From NCBI RefSeq assembly GCF_000716595.1, contig NZ_JNXC01000024.1:42961-106960 (forward strand): a stretch of 64,000 nt of DNA. Reading direction: 5' to 3'. The notes below the pieces were generated by a model. The model was not told the DNA's origin and made no database searches. It was given only the letters and a program-made list of their open reading frames with translations. The stretch comes from Saccharothrix sp. NRRL B-16314 (GTDB lineage: Bacteria; Actinomycetota; Actinomycetes; Mycobacteriales; Pseudonocardiaceae). Made by a program: the position numbers and the translations under genes. This document shows positions 1 through 9,439 of the stretch, piece by piece. The first letter of the stretch is position 1. The number at the start of each line of letters is the position of its first letter.

Positions 1-754
1 CCACCCCCGAATCACCGCCCAGCAACACCGCCAACAACTCCTCGAACACCCGCACCCGCGTGACCGGCCTCGGGTACCACGCGTCGAACACAGCGATCAG
101 CCACTCCGCGTACGGCGTGGCGGACGACCCGGCGACCCGACCGGGCGGCGGTGACGACCAGTTGCCGTGCGGCAGCAGGAAATCCACCACCGGCGGCGAG
201 AATTCCAGCAACGACTCGTAGGTGCGCACCGGGTCGTTCCCCACATCCACCACGCACAACAGCCCGCCGTACACCCCCGGGAACGACCGCAGCGACTCCA
301 ACGCCGCCCGCACCGCCGCCCAACTCCCCGTGCCGTCCGGCCGCACGCGGTGCCGGTCGTGCGCTTCCGGTGTGCCGTCCACGCTCACCCCGACCCGCAC
401 ACCGAGCGCCGAGAACAGCTCCAGGAATTCGCGGTCGAGCAATGTGGCGTTCGTCTGCACCGTGAACCGGACCGGAACGGGCACCACCGAACGGAACCGC
501 GCCACCAGCGCGCCGAGCGCCGCAGGACCGGCCAGCAGCGGTTCCCCGCCGTGCAGCACCACTTCCACGTCGGACAACCCGTGCCCGCGCACGTGTTCCG
601 CCACCCGTTCGGCGGTGTGCGCGACGATCAGCGGCGACATCGCCCGCGGCCGGGACCGCCACCGCTGGTCGGCCAGTTCGTAGACGTAGCAGTAGTCGCA
701 CGCCAGGTTGCACCGGCCGTGCACCTTCACCACGAACTGGCGGAACGGCGCCAT
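1..754 (-). CDS. fxsB: FxsB-family radical SAM/SPASM peptide-modifying enzyme, N-terminal part
   Basis: The reading frame starts at ATG 754 after an AAAGGA-like ribosome site and runs off the left edge, so the C-terminal SPASM region is missing from view. Residues 15, 19 and 22 form the radical SAM CX3CX2C cluster (CNLACDYC) that binds the [4Fe-4S] used to cleave S-adenosylmethionine. A downstream VLHGGEPLL segment is the usual GGE motif for SAM binding. Family members called FxsB act on short precursors ending in FxSxx and install a three-residue cyclophane crosslink (triceptides). The gene is divergent from a precursor with exactly that ending, 208 bases away, which makes the assignment strong. 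Whether the SPASM cysteines are intact cannot be judged here. Confidence 0.88.
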   Translation of the reverse strand, partial: MAPFRQFVVKVHGRCNLACDYCYVYELADQRWRSRPRAMSPLIVAHTAERVAEHVRGHGLSDVEVVLHGGEPLLAGPAALGALVARFRSVVPVPVRFTVQTNATLLDREFLELFSALGVRVGVSVDGTPEAHDRHRVRPDGTGSWAAVRAALESLRSFPGVYGGLLCVVDVGNDPVRTYESLLEFSPPVVDFLLPHGNWSSPPPGRVAGSSATPYAEWLIAVFDAWYPRPVTRVRVFEELLAVLLGGDSGV

Positions 755-962
755 TTTCCTTTCACCCCACCCCACGAGCAATCAAAACCAGAACCCCCAC
801 AAGCAACCAAACACAGCCCGCCGCGCCGCTGCCTCCGCCAATCGGTGGATTCCGGACGCTGACCGTTGTCGTTCACTACGATGGAAGTACGGCGTCGGCG
901 GGGCCGGCAATGCGGCGACCGACGACAAACCCGCAGCATTGCGGTGAGGGGGTACACCGGAC

Positions 963-1130
963 ATGGTGGAGGAACCCGTTCTGGAGTCGGAACTCCTGGA
1001 CGTCACAGGGGTGGACCTGGCCCGACTGGCCGACTTGCCGGAGACCGCGCTGCGCGCCGCGCTGCACCGGATCCTGGTGGAGAACGCCGAACTGCCCAAC
1101 CGGTTCGCCGCGTTCGAGAGTTCGCTGTGA
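963..1130 (+). CDS. fxsA: FxSxx-COOH precursor peptide
   Basis: This 55-residue ORF starts at ATG 963, with a purine-rich GAGGGGG about 11 bases upstream, and ends RFAAFESSL. The last five residues, FESSL, fit the FxSxx-COOH signature exactly: Phe, any, Ser, any, any, stop. The N-terminal part is acidic and helical-looking (LESELLDVTGVDL), as expected of a leader. It lies between divergent fxsB and co-directional fxsT. The expected role is as substrate of FxsB, which would link the Phe ring to the Ser beta carbon; that chemistry is inferred from the family. It is too short for many gene finders. Confidence 0.85.
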   Translation: MVEEPVLESELLDVTGVDLARLADLPETALRAALHRILVENAELPNRFAAFESSL

Positions 1131-1160
1131 GCGGGGCCATTCGGGTGAAACGCGGCTGAG

Positions 1161-1182
1161 TCACGGGCGCGAAGGCCCGTGA
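1161..1182 (+). terminator. Hairpin between fxsA and fxsT
   Basis: TCACGGGC and GCCCGTGA form a perfect 8-bp stem around a 6-nt loop (GCGAAG). It starts 30 bases after the fxsA stop and ends 42 bases before the fxsT start. There is no T run, so it could be a weak actinobacterial terminator, an attenuator that makes fxsA mRNA more abundant than fxsT, or an RNA-stabilising stem. Confidence 0.5.
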
Positions 1183-1224
1183 TCCCGGTATTCCCAAGTC
1201 CCCCGGCCGCTCTGGAGCAAGCAG

Positions 1225-4200
1225 ATGAGCACCCCGCGCACCACCCCGGCCCACACCGGGGTCGCCGCCTTCCTGTCCGCGACCGGCGGCACCGGCCGCA
1301 CCAGCGCGGTGGCGAACCTGGCGTGGACGCTGGCCGCGGCCGGGCAGCGGGTCCTGGTGGTGGACTGGGGTTCCGAGGTGCCGCGGGTCCGCGAGTACCT
1401 GGAGCCGTTCCTGGTCGACCGCCTCGCCCTGCCGGAGGGGGTGGGCCGCGGCCTGCTCGCCGCGTACCGGTCGGACCCGACGCGCGACGAGGAACCGGCG
1501 CCCGCGGTCGAGCGGTTCGCGCCGCCCGCCGGCGACGTGGCGGGGGCGGGCCACATCGACGTGGTGTCACCGGTCGCGGCGACCCGGCCGGACACCGGTG
1601 ACGCGGGCGTGATCGCCGACCTGCGCGCGCGGCTCGCGGAGTCCGACTACGACCAGGTGCTGATCGACGCGCCGACCGGGGCCGGTGACGAGTCGCTGAC
1701 CCTGATCGCGACGCTGTGCGACCTCGCCGTCGTGTGCTTCCGACCGCGTCCCAGGGCCATCGCCGACGCGGCGGACCTGGCCGCGCGGCTGCGCAAGAAG
1801 GCGCCGATCCGGATCGACGTGGTGCCGGTGGCGACCCTGTTCGACGACGCCGACGAGCAGTCCCGCGCCCGGCGCATCCGGTCCGCGATCCACTCCGCGT
1901 TCGCCGAACTGCTCGCGGGGCAGGCGAAGCGGGTGCCGGACGGCGGTTCGATCGAGATCCCGTACCGCCCGTTCGACGCGTTCGACCCGCTGCTCGCGAT
2001 CCTGGTCGAGGAACCGGGCAGCGGCGGCGCGCTGGAAGCCCAGTACGGCAGGCTCGCGGCGGCGGTGACGGGCGGCGCGGTGACCGAGCCCGCGCCGGTG
2101 TCGCCGGTGCTGCGCTCCCGCTACCGGCGGGTGTTCGGGCTGACGTCGACGGACGAACCGGATCGCGTGGTCGTCGTGCACGCACCGCGTGACCGGGCCT
2201 GGGCGGACTGGGTGCGCGGCCAGTTGGCCCGCGCGGGAGCGCAGGTCCGCGGGTCGGCCGGTGCGGCGGAGTGGTTCGAGGCCGACGTGCCGCCGGGCGT
2301 GGTGGTGCTGTCGTCGCCGCACCTCGGCCCGGTGGAGCTGCCCGACCGCCCGCTGACGATCCTCCGGCTCGCCTTGTCCGACGACGAGCCGGTGGACGGC
2401 GCGCTGTCCGTGCACGAGCACACCCCGGAGGCGTTGAGCGCCCGGCTGGTCGGCCACTTCGGCCTGATCGACCGGCCCGGCACGGTGCACGAACCCGGCA
2501 TGCGGGTGCCCGGCAGCCACCCGCAGGTGTTCGAACTACCGCCGCGCCACCCCGCGTTCGTGGGCCGTGACGACGACCTGGAGGCGTTGCGCGACCAGTT
2601 CGTCGAGGCCGGCGACGAACGGGCCGTGATCACGGTCAACGGCGTGCCCGGCGTCGGCAAGAGCGAACTCGCGCTGGAGTACGCCTACCGGTTCTCGTCG
2701 GACTACGCGGCGGTGTGGTGGCTGTCCGCGCACGACCGGCAGTCGGTGCTGAGCGGCCTCGCCGACCTGGCCGTCCGGCTGCGCCACCCCGGCTCGACCG
2801 ACTACGGCACGCTGTCCGCGCTCGAACGGCTGACGAGCGACCCGGTGTACGCGCGGTTCCTGCTCGTCTACGACAACGCCGACGACCCGGACCTGATCGC
2901 GGACCTGCTGCCGACCGGCGGGACCGGCCACGTGCTGATCACCTCCGGCCCGGTGGACGGTTCGGTGGAGCTGGTCCCGCTGCGCGCGGACGACAGCGTG
3001 CGCCTGCTGCTCGACCGCGTGCCGGGGCTGACCGCGGACGACGCGCGGCGGGTCGCGGACGCCGTCGACCACCTGCCGCTCTCGCTGGACCTGGCGTCGT
3101 CGTGGCTGGACGAGACGGCACGGGCCGAGGTGGGCACGGGGTCGCGCAACGCGGACGCGGCGACGTGGGCCACCCGCACCCTGTTCGAACGCCTCGACCG
3201 GTCCGACTCCGGCGGTGTGGCGCGGGTCGTCGACCTCGCGGTGGACTCGTTGCGGGCCAACGCGACCGGCCGGCTGGCCGTGCTGGTCGCGCAGCTGTGC
3301 GCGTTCCTGTCGCCGGAGGGCGCGGACCTGGGGCTGGTGCGCTCGCCCGCGTTCCTGGGCCGGGTGATCACCGCGGGCGGCGTGGACGCGGTGCCGCTGG
3401 AGCTGGACGCCGCCGAGATCGACCGCGTGCTCTGGTACGGCGCGCGGTACGGGCTGTTCCGCGTCGACTGGGGCGACCAGTACTCGCTGCGCCTGCACCG
3501 CGTCGTGCAGCGGGCGCTGCGCGACCGGATGACCCTGGCGGAGCGGGACGCGCGGCAGGCGGATGTGCTGAGCGCGCTGGCCGCCCTGGCTCCGACGGAG
3601 GTGGAGGACAAGTCACCGACCAGGCGCGCCCGGTTCGCCGAGCTGCAGAAGCACGTCATCCCGTCCGGTGCGATGGGCAGCGCCGACCCGAAGGTGCGGC
3701 GCTGGCTGGTCAACCAGGTCCGGTTCCTGTTCACGGACGGCGGCGCGGGTGTGCGCCGGGCGGCGGTGGGGCCGGGTCGCGCGCTGCTGGAGGCGTGGAC
3801 GCGGCGGTTCGGCCCGGCCGACCCGCTGCGCAACCGGCTGGCCACCGAACTGGCCAACGTGCACCGCATCCTGGGTGACCCGGTGGAGGCGCTGAGGCTG
3901 GACGACCTGGCGCTGGCCCAGCAGCGGCGGGCCCTGGACCTCACCCACCCGAGGCCGCTGATCACCGCGCGCGGTCGCGGTGGCGACCTGCGCGGGCTCG
4001 GCCTGTTCGCGGAGGCGCTGGCCGAGGACCAGGCGACCTGGGAGGGCCTGCGCTCGGTGCTCGGCGACGACCACCCGGACACCCGCCGCGCCGCGAACAA
4101 CCTGGCCGCGTCGATGTTCCTGTCCGGTGACGCGGCGGGCGCGCTCGCCGTGGAGGAGGACAACTTCCGCCGACGCCGACGCCTGTTCGGCACCGGCGAC

Positions 4201-4935
4201 GTGCGCACGTGGTCGACGCTGGCCCAGCTCGGGCTGTACCAGCGCGAGCTGGGCCGCTACCCGGACGCCCTGGAATCGCTGATGACCGCGTCGCAGCAGT
4301 TGCAGGCGCTGCGGCCGGAGCTGAACCAGACCCAGGTCGGCGTGCACTGGAACTACGCGATCGCGTTGCGGCTGGCGGGCAGGCCCAAGGCGGCCAAGGA
4401 GCGCACCGGCAAGGCGTTGCGCGACTACCGCGAACTCCTCGGTCCGCACCACCCGTACACGCTGGGGTGCGCGCTGAGCTTCGCCTCCGACCACCGCCGG
4501 ATCGGCATCGACCCGGAGCTGGCGGTGGAGCTGGCGCGCATCGCGTTGACCGGGTTCCAGCAGCACGTCGGCCTGCGCGACGACCACCCGTTCGTCGCGC
4601 TGTGCAAGCTCGGGCTCGGCCTGGCGCTGCGCGGCGCGGGTGACTTCACCGGCGCGGTGAACCACGTCGCGGCGGCGACCGGGACCCTGCGCGCACGGCT
4701 CGGCGACACGCACCCGTGGACCCTGGCGGCGGCCGTCGACGAGGCGCGGGTGGCCGCCGCGGCGGGTGACGCGGACCGGGCCGCCGAACTGATCTCGGAA
4801 ACGCACACCGACTGCGTGGAGTTCCTGGGGCACGATCACCCGCACACCGCCGCGGCGGCGCACAACCTGCGGCTCGCGGCACACCCGACCGACCAGGACT
4901 GGCGGGAGTGCGATGTCGACATCCCGCACACCTGA
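1225..4935 (+). CDS. fxsT: FxSxx-COOH system tetratricopeptide repeat protein (FxsT)
   Basis: A 1236-residue multidomain protein. Residues about 10-280 look like a ParA/MinD-type P-loop ATPase, with a deviant Walker A at 18-27 (ATGGTGRTSA). Residues about 310-400 resemble a TIR-like fold (DRVVVVHAPRDRAWADWV). Residues about 440-700 are an NB-ARC/STAND module with Walker A GVPGVGKS at 473-480. From about 840 to the end are tetratricopeptide repeats, several with the HPDT or HPYT signature. This architecture is the known companion of fxsA/fxsB, but its biochemical role is not established; STAND-TPR proteins generally act as sensors that oligomerise on a signal. The start at ATG 1225 is the first in frame after the hairpin. 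The end overlaps the region upstream of the next gene. Confidence 0.85.
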   Translation: MSTPRTTPAHTGVAAFLSATGGTGRTSAVANLAWTLAAAGQRVLVVDWGSEVPRVREYLEPFLVDRLALPEGVGRGLLAAYRSDPTRDEEPAPAVERFAPPAGDVAGAGHIDVVSPVAATRPDTGDAGVIADLRARLAESDYDQVLIDAPTGAGDESLTLIATLCDLAVVCFRPRPRAIADAADLAARLRKKAPIRIDVVPVATLFDDADEQSRARRIRSAIHSAFAELLAGQAKRVPDGGSIEIPYRPFDAFDPLLAILVEEPGSGGALEAQYGRLAAAVTGGAVTEPAPVSPVLRSRYRRVFGLTSTDEPDRVVVVHAPRDRAWADWVRGQLARAGAQVRGSAGAAEWFEADVPPGVVVLSSPHLGPVELPDRPLTILRLALSDDEPVDGALSVHEHTPEALSARLVGHFGLIDRPGTVHEPGMRVPGSHPQVFELPPRHPAFVGRDDDLEALRDQFVEAGDERAVITVNGVPGVGKSELALEYAYRFSSDYAAVWWLSAHDRQSVLSGLADLAVRLRHPGSTDYGTLSALERLTSDPVYARFLLVYDNADDPDLIADLLPTGGTGHVLITSGPVDGSVELVPLRADDSVRLLLDRVPGLTADDARRVADAVDHLPLSLDLASSWLDETARAEVGTGSRNADAATWATRTLFERLDRSDSGGVARVVDLAVDSLRANATGRLAVLVAQLCAFLSPEGADLGLVRSPAFLGRVITAGGVDAVPLELDAAEIDRVLWYGARYGLFRVDWGDQYSLRLHRVVQRALRDRMTLAERDARQADVLSALAALAPTEVEDKSPTRRARFAELQKHVIPSGAMGSADPKVRRWLVNQVRFLFTDGGAGVRRAAVGPGRALLEAWTRRFGPADPLRNRLATELANVHRILGDPVEALRLDDLALAQQRRALDLTHPRPLITARGRGGDLRGLGLFAEALAEDQATWEGLRSVLGDDHPDTRRAANNLAASMFLSGDAAGALAVEEDNFRRRRRLFGTGDVRTWSTLAQLGLYQRELGRYPDALESLMTASQQLQALRPELNQTQVGVHWNYAIALRLAGRPKAAKERTGKALRDYRELLGPHHPYTLGCALSFASDHRRIGIDPELAVELARIALTGFQQHVGLRDDHPFVALCKLGLGLALRGAGDFTGAVNHVAAATGTLRARLGDTHPWTLAAAVDEARVAAAAGDADRAAELISETHTDCVEFLGHDHPHTAAAAHNLRLAAHPTDQDWRECDVDIPHT

Positions 4936-4954
4936 GGGCGCAGGAGGGACCGGC

Positions 4955-5917
4955 GTGGAGCTGCACGAGGAGCAGGCCGAGCACGTCGGCCCGGAGTTCG
5001 ACCTGGCCAGGCAGGCGTGCGTCGCGGCGATCCGGGAGACACCGGCGCTGCACTACCTCGCGCACTACAGCAGCGGCGTGTTCGACTTCGGCGTCGACGC
5101 CCTAGGCGACCCGGGGCCCGCGCCCGACGCGCTGCCCGGCGGCACCCGGCGCGAGGAGCTGAAGCGGCTCGGCCGGCACCTGACGTTCCAGGTCGCCACG
5201 CTCGACCGGACCTTGCAGGAAGTGCGCACCGGGCGGCTCATCCGGACCGTGCTGCACACCGGGGAAGGCGCGTTGTTCTGCGATTCCGTCGTGCCGACCG
5301 AGCACGTCGTCGGCCTGGTGCTGGACCACGCGGGCGCCGGTCCGCTGTTCGGCCACCCGGCGGTGGACGAGGCGGACCGCGCGGTGGCCGGGCTCGCCAC
5401 CCGGCTGCGCGGCCAGCTCAGCCTCGGCTCGCTCAACCCCGGCGGGTGGGAGACCTCGGCGGACGTCGTGGCGCTGCCGGTGGACGACGAGGCGCAGCCG
5501 CACGTGACGGTGGGGGACGGGCCGCTCGCGTCGCGCCTGGAGTCGGTGCGGGCGACCGACCTGCACCTGGTGGCGCACGTGGTGGACGGCGAGGTGTGGG
5601 CGATGGTCGACTGCCTCGGCGACCCGTCGCTGGCGCCGTTCTTCAAGCAGGTCACCGTGGACGCGCGGCGCCGGTTCTACCACGGGTTCGCGCAGGAGCT
5701 CGGTGCGTTGGCCACCAAGCTGAACCGGGCGGTGAACCCCGTCGCCGGCGGGTTGATGGAACGGCTCGTGCTGGACGTCGAGATGGGCGCGATCTACTAC
5801 TACCGGCTGCGGCCGGGGGAGTACCTCGTCGGCGTGACGATCGACCAGGCGCGGGTGCGCGCGGCGGACGACCGGATGTCCGCCCTGGCCGCGGAACTCA
5901 CTCCAACCGGTCCTTGA
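4955..5917 (+). CDS. Unrecognised protein with two similar segments, downstream of fxsT
   Basis: I do not recognise a family. GTG 4955 is preferred because AGGAGG lies 7 bases upstream; an in-frame ATG at 4913 would overlap fxsT and lacks such a site. The 320-residue product is soluble and acidic. Residues 104-150 (GALFCDSVVPTEHVVGLVLD, then an AD..VAGLA helix) and 277-315 (GAIYYYRLRPGEYLVGVTID, then an AD..MSALA helix) resemble each other, suggesting an internal duplication of a small alpha/beta domain, possibly Roadblock or profilin-like. It follows fxsT by 19 bases and is probably in the same transcript, so it may belong to the Fxs system. No catalytic motif is visible. Confidence 0.75.
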   Translation: MELHEEQAEHVGPEFDLARQACVAAIRETPALHYLAHYSSGVFDFGVDALGDPGPAPDALPGGTRREELKRLGRHLTFQVATLDRTLQEVRTGRLIRTVLHTGEGALFCDSVVPTEHVVGLVLDHAGAGPLFGHPAVDEADRAVAGLATRLRGQLSLGSLNPGGWETSADVVALPVDDEAQPHVTVGDGPLASRLESVRATDLHLVAHVVDGEVWAMVDCLGDPSLAPFFKQVTVDARRRFYHGFAQELGALATKLNRAVNPVAGGLMERLVLDVEMGAIYYYRLRPGEYLVGVTIDQARVRAADDRMSALAAELTPTGP

Positions 5918-5942
5918 ACGCTCATCCAACCCTGCCTACCGT
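5914..5942 (+). promoter_or_regulatory. Promoter for the antiporter, leaderless
   Basis: TTGAAC (5914-5919) and TACCGT (5937-5942) are separated by 17 bases. The -10 ends 7 bases before GTG 5949, the spacing expected of an mRNA that begins at its start codon. The -35 overlaps the stop of the preceding gene. Confidence 0.55.
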
Positions 5943-5948
5943 GTAGTG

Positions 5949-7148
5949 GTGACGCCCGTGACCCGTTCGGCCGCGCTCCTGTCGGCCCTCGGCGCGGGCT
6001 GGATCGCGGCGTCGCAGCTCGGGTTGAGCGACGTCGACCAGTCGCCCGCGTACGGGTTCTTCATCACCGCGCTGCTCGGTTTCGGGCTGTACGCGAGCAC
6101 CAGCGGGATCGTGATCGCGGAGTTCCGCCGGCAGTTGCGGACCGTCGTGATCGCGGTGACGCTCGGCGTGCTGGCGAAGGTCGCGTTGATCTTCGGCGTG
6201 ATGTTCTTCGTGTTCCGCGATCCGCAGCACCTGGTCCTGGCGGTGGCGGTGGCGCAGATCGACCCGCTGTCGGTCGCCGCGATGCGGGTCAAGTCGAAGA
6301 TGTCGGACTCGGCGAAGGCGCTGCTGTCCGCGTGGGCGTCGTTCGACGACCCGATCACCGTGCTGCTCACCGTGTACATCACGGCGTACGCGCTCCGAGG
6401 TGGCGGCGCGGTCGGCGGCGTGGGGTCGTTCGCGGTGAACCTCGTGCTGAACCTCGCGTTGGCCGGGGTGGCGTTCATGCTGTGGACGTTGGTGCGTGGG
6501 CGGGTGCGCCGGGCGGAAGAGAGCGGGCGGCGGGTCCGGTACGCGGTGCGCGCGGTGATGGTGGTGGCCGTCCTGGCACTCGGGTTCGTGGCGGTGCAGT
6601 ACTCGTTGCTGCTGGCGTTGGCCTTGCTGGGCCTGTTCTTCCGGCCGAACCTGGGGCGGTGGGTGGACGGGCTGGCGGAGGCGGGCATGTTCCTGGCGAT
6701 CGCCGCCGTCGGCCTGGTGCTGGCCGCCGAGTTCAGCTGGACGTCGGCCCTCGTCGGCGTGGTCCTCGGTGTCGCCGCATTCGCCGCGCAGTCCGTGGTC
6801 GCCTTCGCGTTGACCGCGCCTCGACAGTGGCGCGGCGACCGGGTGCGCCTCGCGCTGGGCCAGCAGAACGGCCTGACCGCGATCATCCTGGCGCTGCTGC
6901 TGGAACCGACGTTCCCCGGCGCCATCGCCGTGGTCGCGCCCGCCGTGGTCGCGGTGAACCTCCTCAACGCCGTCACCAACGGCGCCTACGACCGCCTGCG
7001 CCCACCCCGCCCCGCGCTCGGGAACCCGTCCGGCGCAGCGCTCGAACGCACACCCCGCCCAAACCACGCCCCTGCGCAGCACCGACCTCGCCCCACCCCG
7101 GCGGCCACCCCTCGGCCTGCCTTCCCCCGCACCAACCCCACGCCCTGA
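5949..7148 (+). CDS. Cation/proton antiporter (CPA family)
   Basis: The protein of about 400 residues is mostly hydrophobic, with roughly 11-12 membrane segments, typical of monovalent cation:proton antiporters of the inner membrane. The stretch QIDPLSVAAM followed by SFDDPITVLL matches the acidic ion-binding region of this superfamily (paired Asp in a membrane helix). The C-terminal about 50 residues are Pro/Arg rich and probably cytoplasmic and disordered. GTG 5949 is chosen over GTG 5946 because a -10 box sits exactly at leaderless distance. It follows the fxs genes on the same strand but has its own promoter, so a functional link is uncertain. The end is convergent with the ATPase gene, with only 14 bases between stop codons. 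Confidence 0.8.
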   Translation: MTPVTRSAALLSALGAGWIAASQLGLSDVDQSPAYGFFITALLGFGLYASTSGIVIAEFRRQLRTVVIAVTLGVLAKVALIFGVMFFVFRDPQHLVLAVAVAQIDPLSVAAMRVKSKMSDSAKALLSAWASFDDPITVLLTVYITAYALRGGGAVGGVGSFAVNLVLNLALAGVAFMLWTLVRGRVRRAEESGRRVRYAVRAVMVVAVLALGFVAVQYSLLLALALLGLFFRPNLGRWVDGLAEAGMFLAIAAVGLVLAAEFSWTSALVGVVLGVAAFAAQSVVAFALTAPRQWRGDRVRLALGQQNGLTAIILALLLEPTFPGAIAVVAPAVVAVNLLNAVTNGAYDRLRPPRPALGNPSGAALERTPRPNHAPAQHRPRPTPAATPRPAFPRTNPTP

Positions 7149-7162
7149 GCGGTGAACCCGGG

Positions 7163-9439
7163 TCAGGCGGGGGAGGAGCGGAAGACGGCGCGGCGGACGC
7201 GAGGGCTGAGGTTGCCCAGCGCCTCGTGGACGCGGGCCCGGCGCGAGCTCTGGTTGACCTCGGCGACGAACGTGCCCGCGCGCGCGGACCACGGCGGCAG
7301 CTTGAACAGCGGGTCGAGCAGGAACAGCGGCAGGAACTCGACGATCCCGTCGTAGATGCCGCACAGCTCGTCCAACCGGTCCTCGGCGTCGGAGTCGGAC
7401 GACGACCGGTACCACTGCGACACCGCGCCCCGGAACGCCTGCACGGCCTGCCGCATGAACACCGCCTGCGCCGCGGCCTGGGTGAACTCCGGCGTCCGCA
7501 GCCTGCGGTGCACCGCCTCCTGGGTGGCGGTCGGCGCGTGGTCGAACGCCTCCTGGAACATCACGTCGACCTGGGTCAGGTCCTCCAGCGCGTCCACCGC
7601 GTCCCGGAACAGCCGCTCCACCTCACCGGGCAGCCTGGTCGACTCCGCAGGGGTCGGCGTGCCGCCGGCCAAAGACCCGAGCTGCCGCTGGATCGCACCG
7701 AGCTGCCGGTCCGACGAAGCCCGCACGCCGTCCATGTGCTCGGCCAGCTGCTCGATGAACCCGTAGATGCTCGACTGCTGCCGGGACAGCCGGTCCATCC
7801 CCAGCCGCAGCCCGGACAACGGGTCCGAGTCGCCGTCCAAGCGCGCGCTCATCGCACCGACCAGCGCCTTGAAGTCGTCCGCGAACGTCCGCTCGACGTA
7901 CACCAGCGGCTCCCGGCCCAGCAGCTCGCGCAGCTGGATCGCCACGCCGTCCGCCACCACGCCGTTCACCAGCAGGATGATCTCCGCGTCCGGATCGGCC
8001 TCGCCCACCGCCGAGATCCGCCGCATCACCGCGGTCACGTCCGCGTTGTCCAGCAACGACCGGGTGAGCAGCACGGCGCACCCGCCCTCGCGGTCCGGGA
8101 ACGTGACCCAGAAGTCCGCCAACGAGTCCTCGGCCGCGCCGAGCAGGTGCCGGTGCAGGTAGTCCAGGCCGTTGGCGTCGAGCAGCCGGCGGACCACGCC
8201 GTCGATGTCGTCCGAGCTGAGCGACCCGAACAGGTCGCGCGCCGCCTGCCGCACCATGTCCTCCGTGACCACGAACTCGTGGCCCGGCGTCCGGTGCAGG
8301 TCGTCCGCCATCCGGAACACCCGGTGGCACAACCGGATCACGTTCCGCGCGTTGCCGCGCGCGATGTCACGCAGGTACCGCGTGGTGTCCACGGTGAACG
8401 GCGCCAGCTGCGGCGTCCCGAACGCCTGGTCCTGCGCCAACGTGATGAACTCGCGCACCTCGCCCTGGCTGAGCCCGGACATCACCACCGTGTAAGGGAT
8501 GCGCTGGCGGACTGCGGGCGGCAGCACGGACTTGAAGTCCGGCAGACCGCACAGCACCAGGCACGCCCCGGCCTTCGCGAACACCTGCAACAACGTCTGG
8601 AACGCGGCCATGGTCCGTGCGTGCGGCCTGCTGTCCGCGGAGAAGATCTTGTCCAGCTCGTCGACCGCCAGCACGAACCGCCGCTGCCGGCCGCCGAACA
8701 GCAGGGCGAACACGCCCATCGCCTCCAGCGCGGCCACCTCGGTGTCGATCGGCGCCGCGATGCCCCGCTCCACCAGCACCTGGTCCGGCGTTCCGCCGAG
8801 CAGCCACGACCACACCGCGTGCTCGAACCCCGGCCGCAGCAACAGGGTGAGCGCGGTGCCGAACGCCTTGTTGTTGGTGACCTCGCGCAGCGTGTCCTGG
8901 ACCTTGCGCAGCAACGCGCTCTCCATCAGGCCCAGCCGTTCCACGACCTCCTGCGGTTCCAGCTGCCTGCTGCCGAGCCACTCCAGCATGTCGCTGGTCA
9001 GGCCGCTGCTCTGGAGCGAGTCGGCGACGATGTCCGCGTAGTACTCGCTGACCTGCGCACGCACGCCCTCGCGGCCCAGCTTCTGCATGAACCGCCGGTA
9101 CAGCTCGATGAAGCTCTCCGCCGTCGCGTCGAGGTACAGCGCGTGGGTCGGGTCGGCCAGCGCCTCCCGCGCGTGCCGGACCAGCCGCACCGCGAGGTGC
9201 GTCTTGCCGGTGCCGTAGTCGCCCAGCACGGCCACGACCGTGCCGGTGCGATCACGTCCGGCGCGCGCGGGCGGCGCGTCGAGGTAGGCGGTGAGGTGCG
9301 CGAGGGCCTGCCTGGTCGCGTCGGTGGTGATCGCCACGTCCACCGCGTCGGGATCGGCGTCGAAGTCCGTGATCCGGGCGACCGCCATCGGCGAGAAGGG
9401 GTTCTTCCGCGTGGGCGGGAGGTCGCTGCTACCGCTCAT
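7163..9439 (-). CDS. Large AAA/ORC-like P-loop ATPase of a coupled pair
   Basis: A 758-residue protein with Walker A GDYGTGKT at 73-80 and Walker B about 253-258 (FVLAVDELDKIF), so a complete ATP-binding and hydrolysis core. The fold looks like ORC/Cdc6, KAP or STAND-type NTPases. The N-terminus carries RKNPFSP, echoing VNPFPLP in the partner. The C-terminal about 200 residues are helical and end with a region matching no domain I know. ATG 9439 overlaps the stop of the upstream ATPase (ATGA), so the two are translationally coupled and likely made in fixed ratio. I know no function; candidates are a conflict or defence NTPase, or a loader for DNA or membrane complexes. Confidence 0.75.
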   Translation of the reverse strand: MSGSSDLPPTRKNPFSPMAVARITDFDADPDAVDVAITTDATRQALAHLTAYLDAPPARAGRDRTGTVVAVLGDYGTGKTHLAVRLVRHAREALADPTHALYLDATAESFIELYRRFMQKLGREGVRAQVSEYYADIVADSLQSSGLTSDMLEWLGSRQLEPQEVVERLGLMESALLRKVQDTLREVTNNKAFGTALTLLLRPGFEHAVWSWLLGGTPDQVLVERGIAAPIDTEVAALEAMGVFALLFGGRQRRFVLAVDELDKIFSADSRPHARTMAAFQTLLQVFAKAGACLVLCGLPDFKSVLPPAVRQRIPYTVVMSGLSQGEVREFITLAQDQAFGTPQLAPFTVDTTRYLRDIARGNARNVIRLCHRVFRMADDLHRTPGHEFVVTEDMVRQAARDLFGSLSSDDIDGVVRRLLDANGLDYLHRHLLGAAEDSLADFWVTFPDREGGCAVLLTRSLLDNADVTAVMRRISAVGEADPDAEIILLVNGVVADGVAIQLRELLGREPLVYVERTFADDFKALVGAMSARLDGDSDPLSGLRLGMDRLSRQQSSIYGFIEQLAEHMDGVRASSDRQLGAIQRQLGSLAGGTPTPAESTRLPGEVERLFRDAVDALEDLTQVDVMFQEAFDHAPTATQEAVHRRLRTPEFTQAAAQAVFMRQAVQAFRGAVSQWYRSSSDSDAEDRLDELCGIYDGIVEFLPLFLLDPLFKLPPWSARAGTFVAEVNQSSRRARVHEALGNLSPRVRRAVFRSSPA

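Noticed and set aside
1161-1224. Riboswitch upstream of fxsT
   Set aside because: Only one short hairpin is present; there is no conserved junction or pseudoknot pattern that I can recognise.
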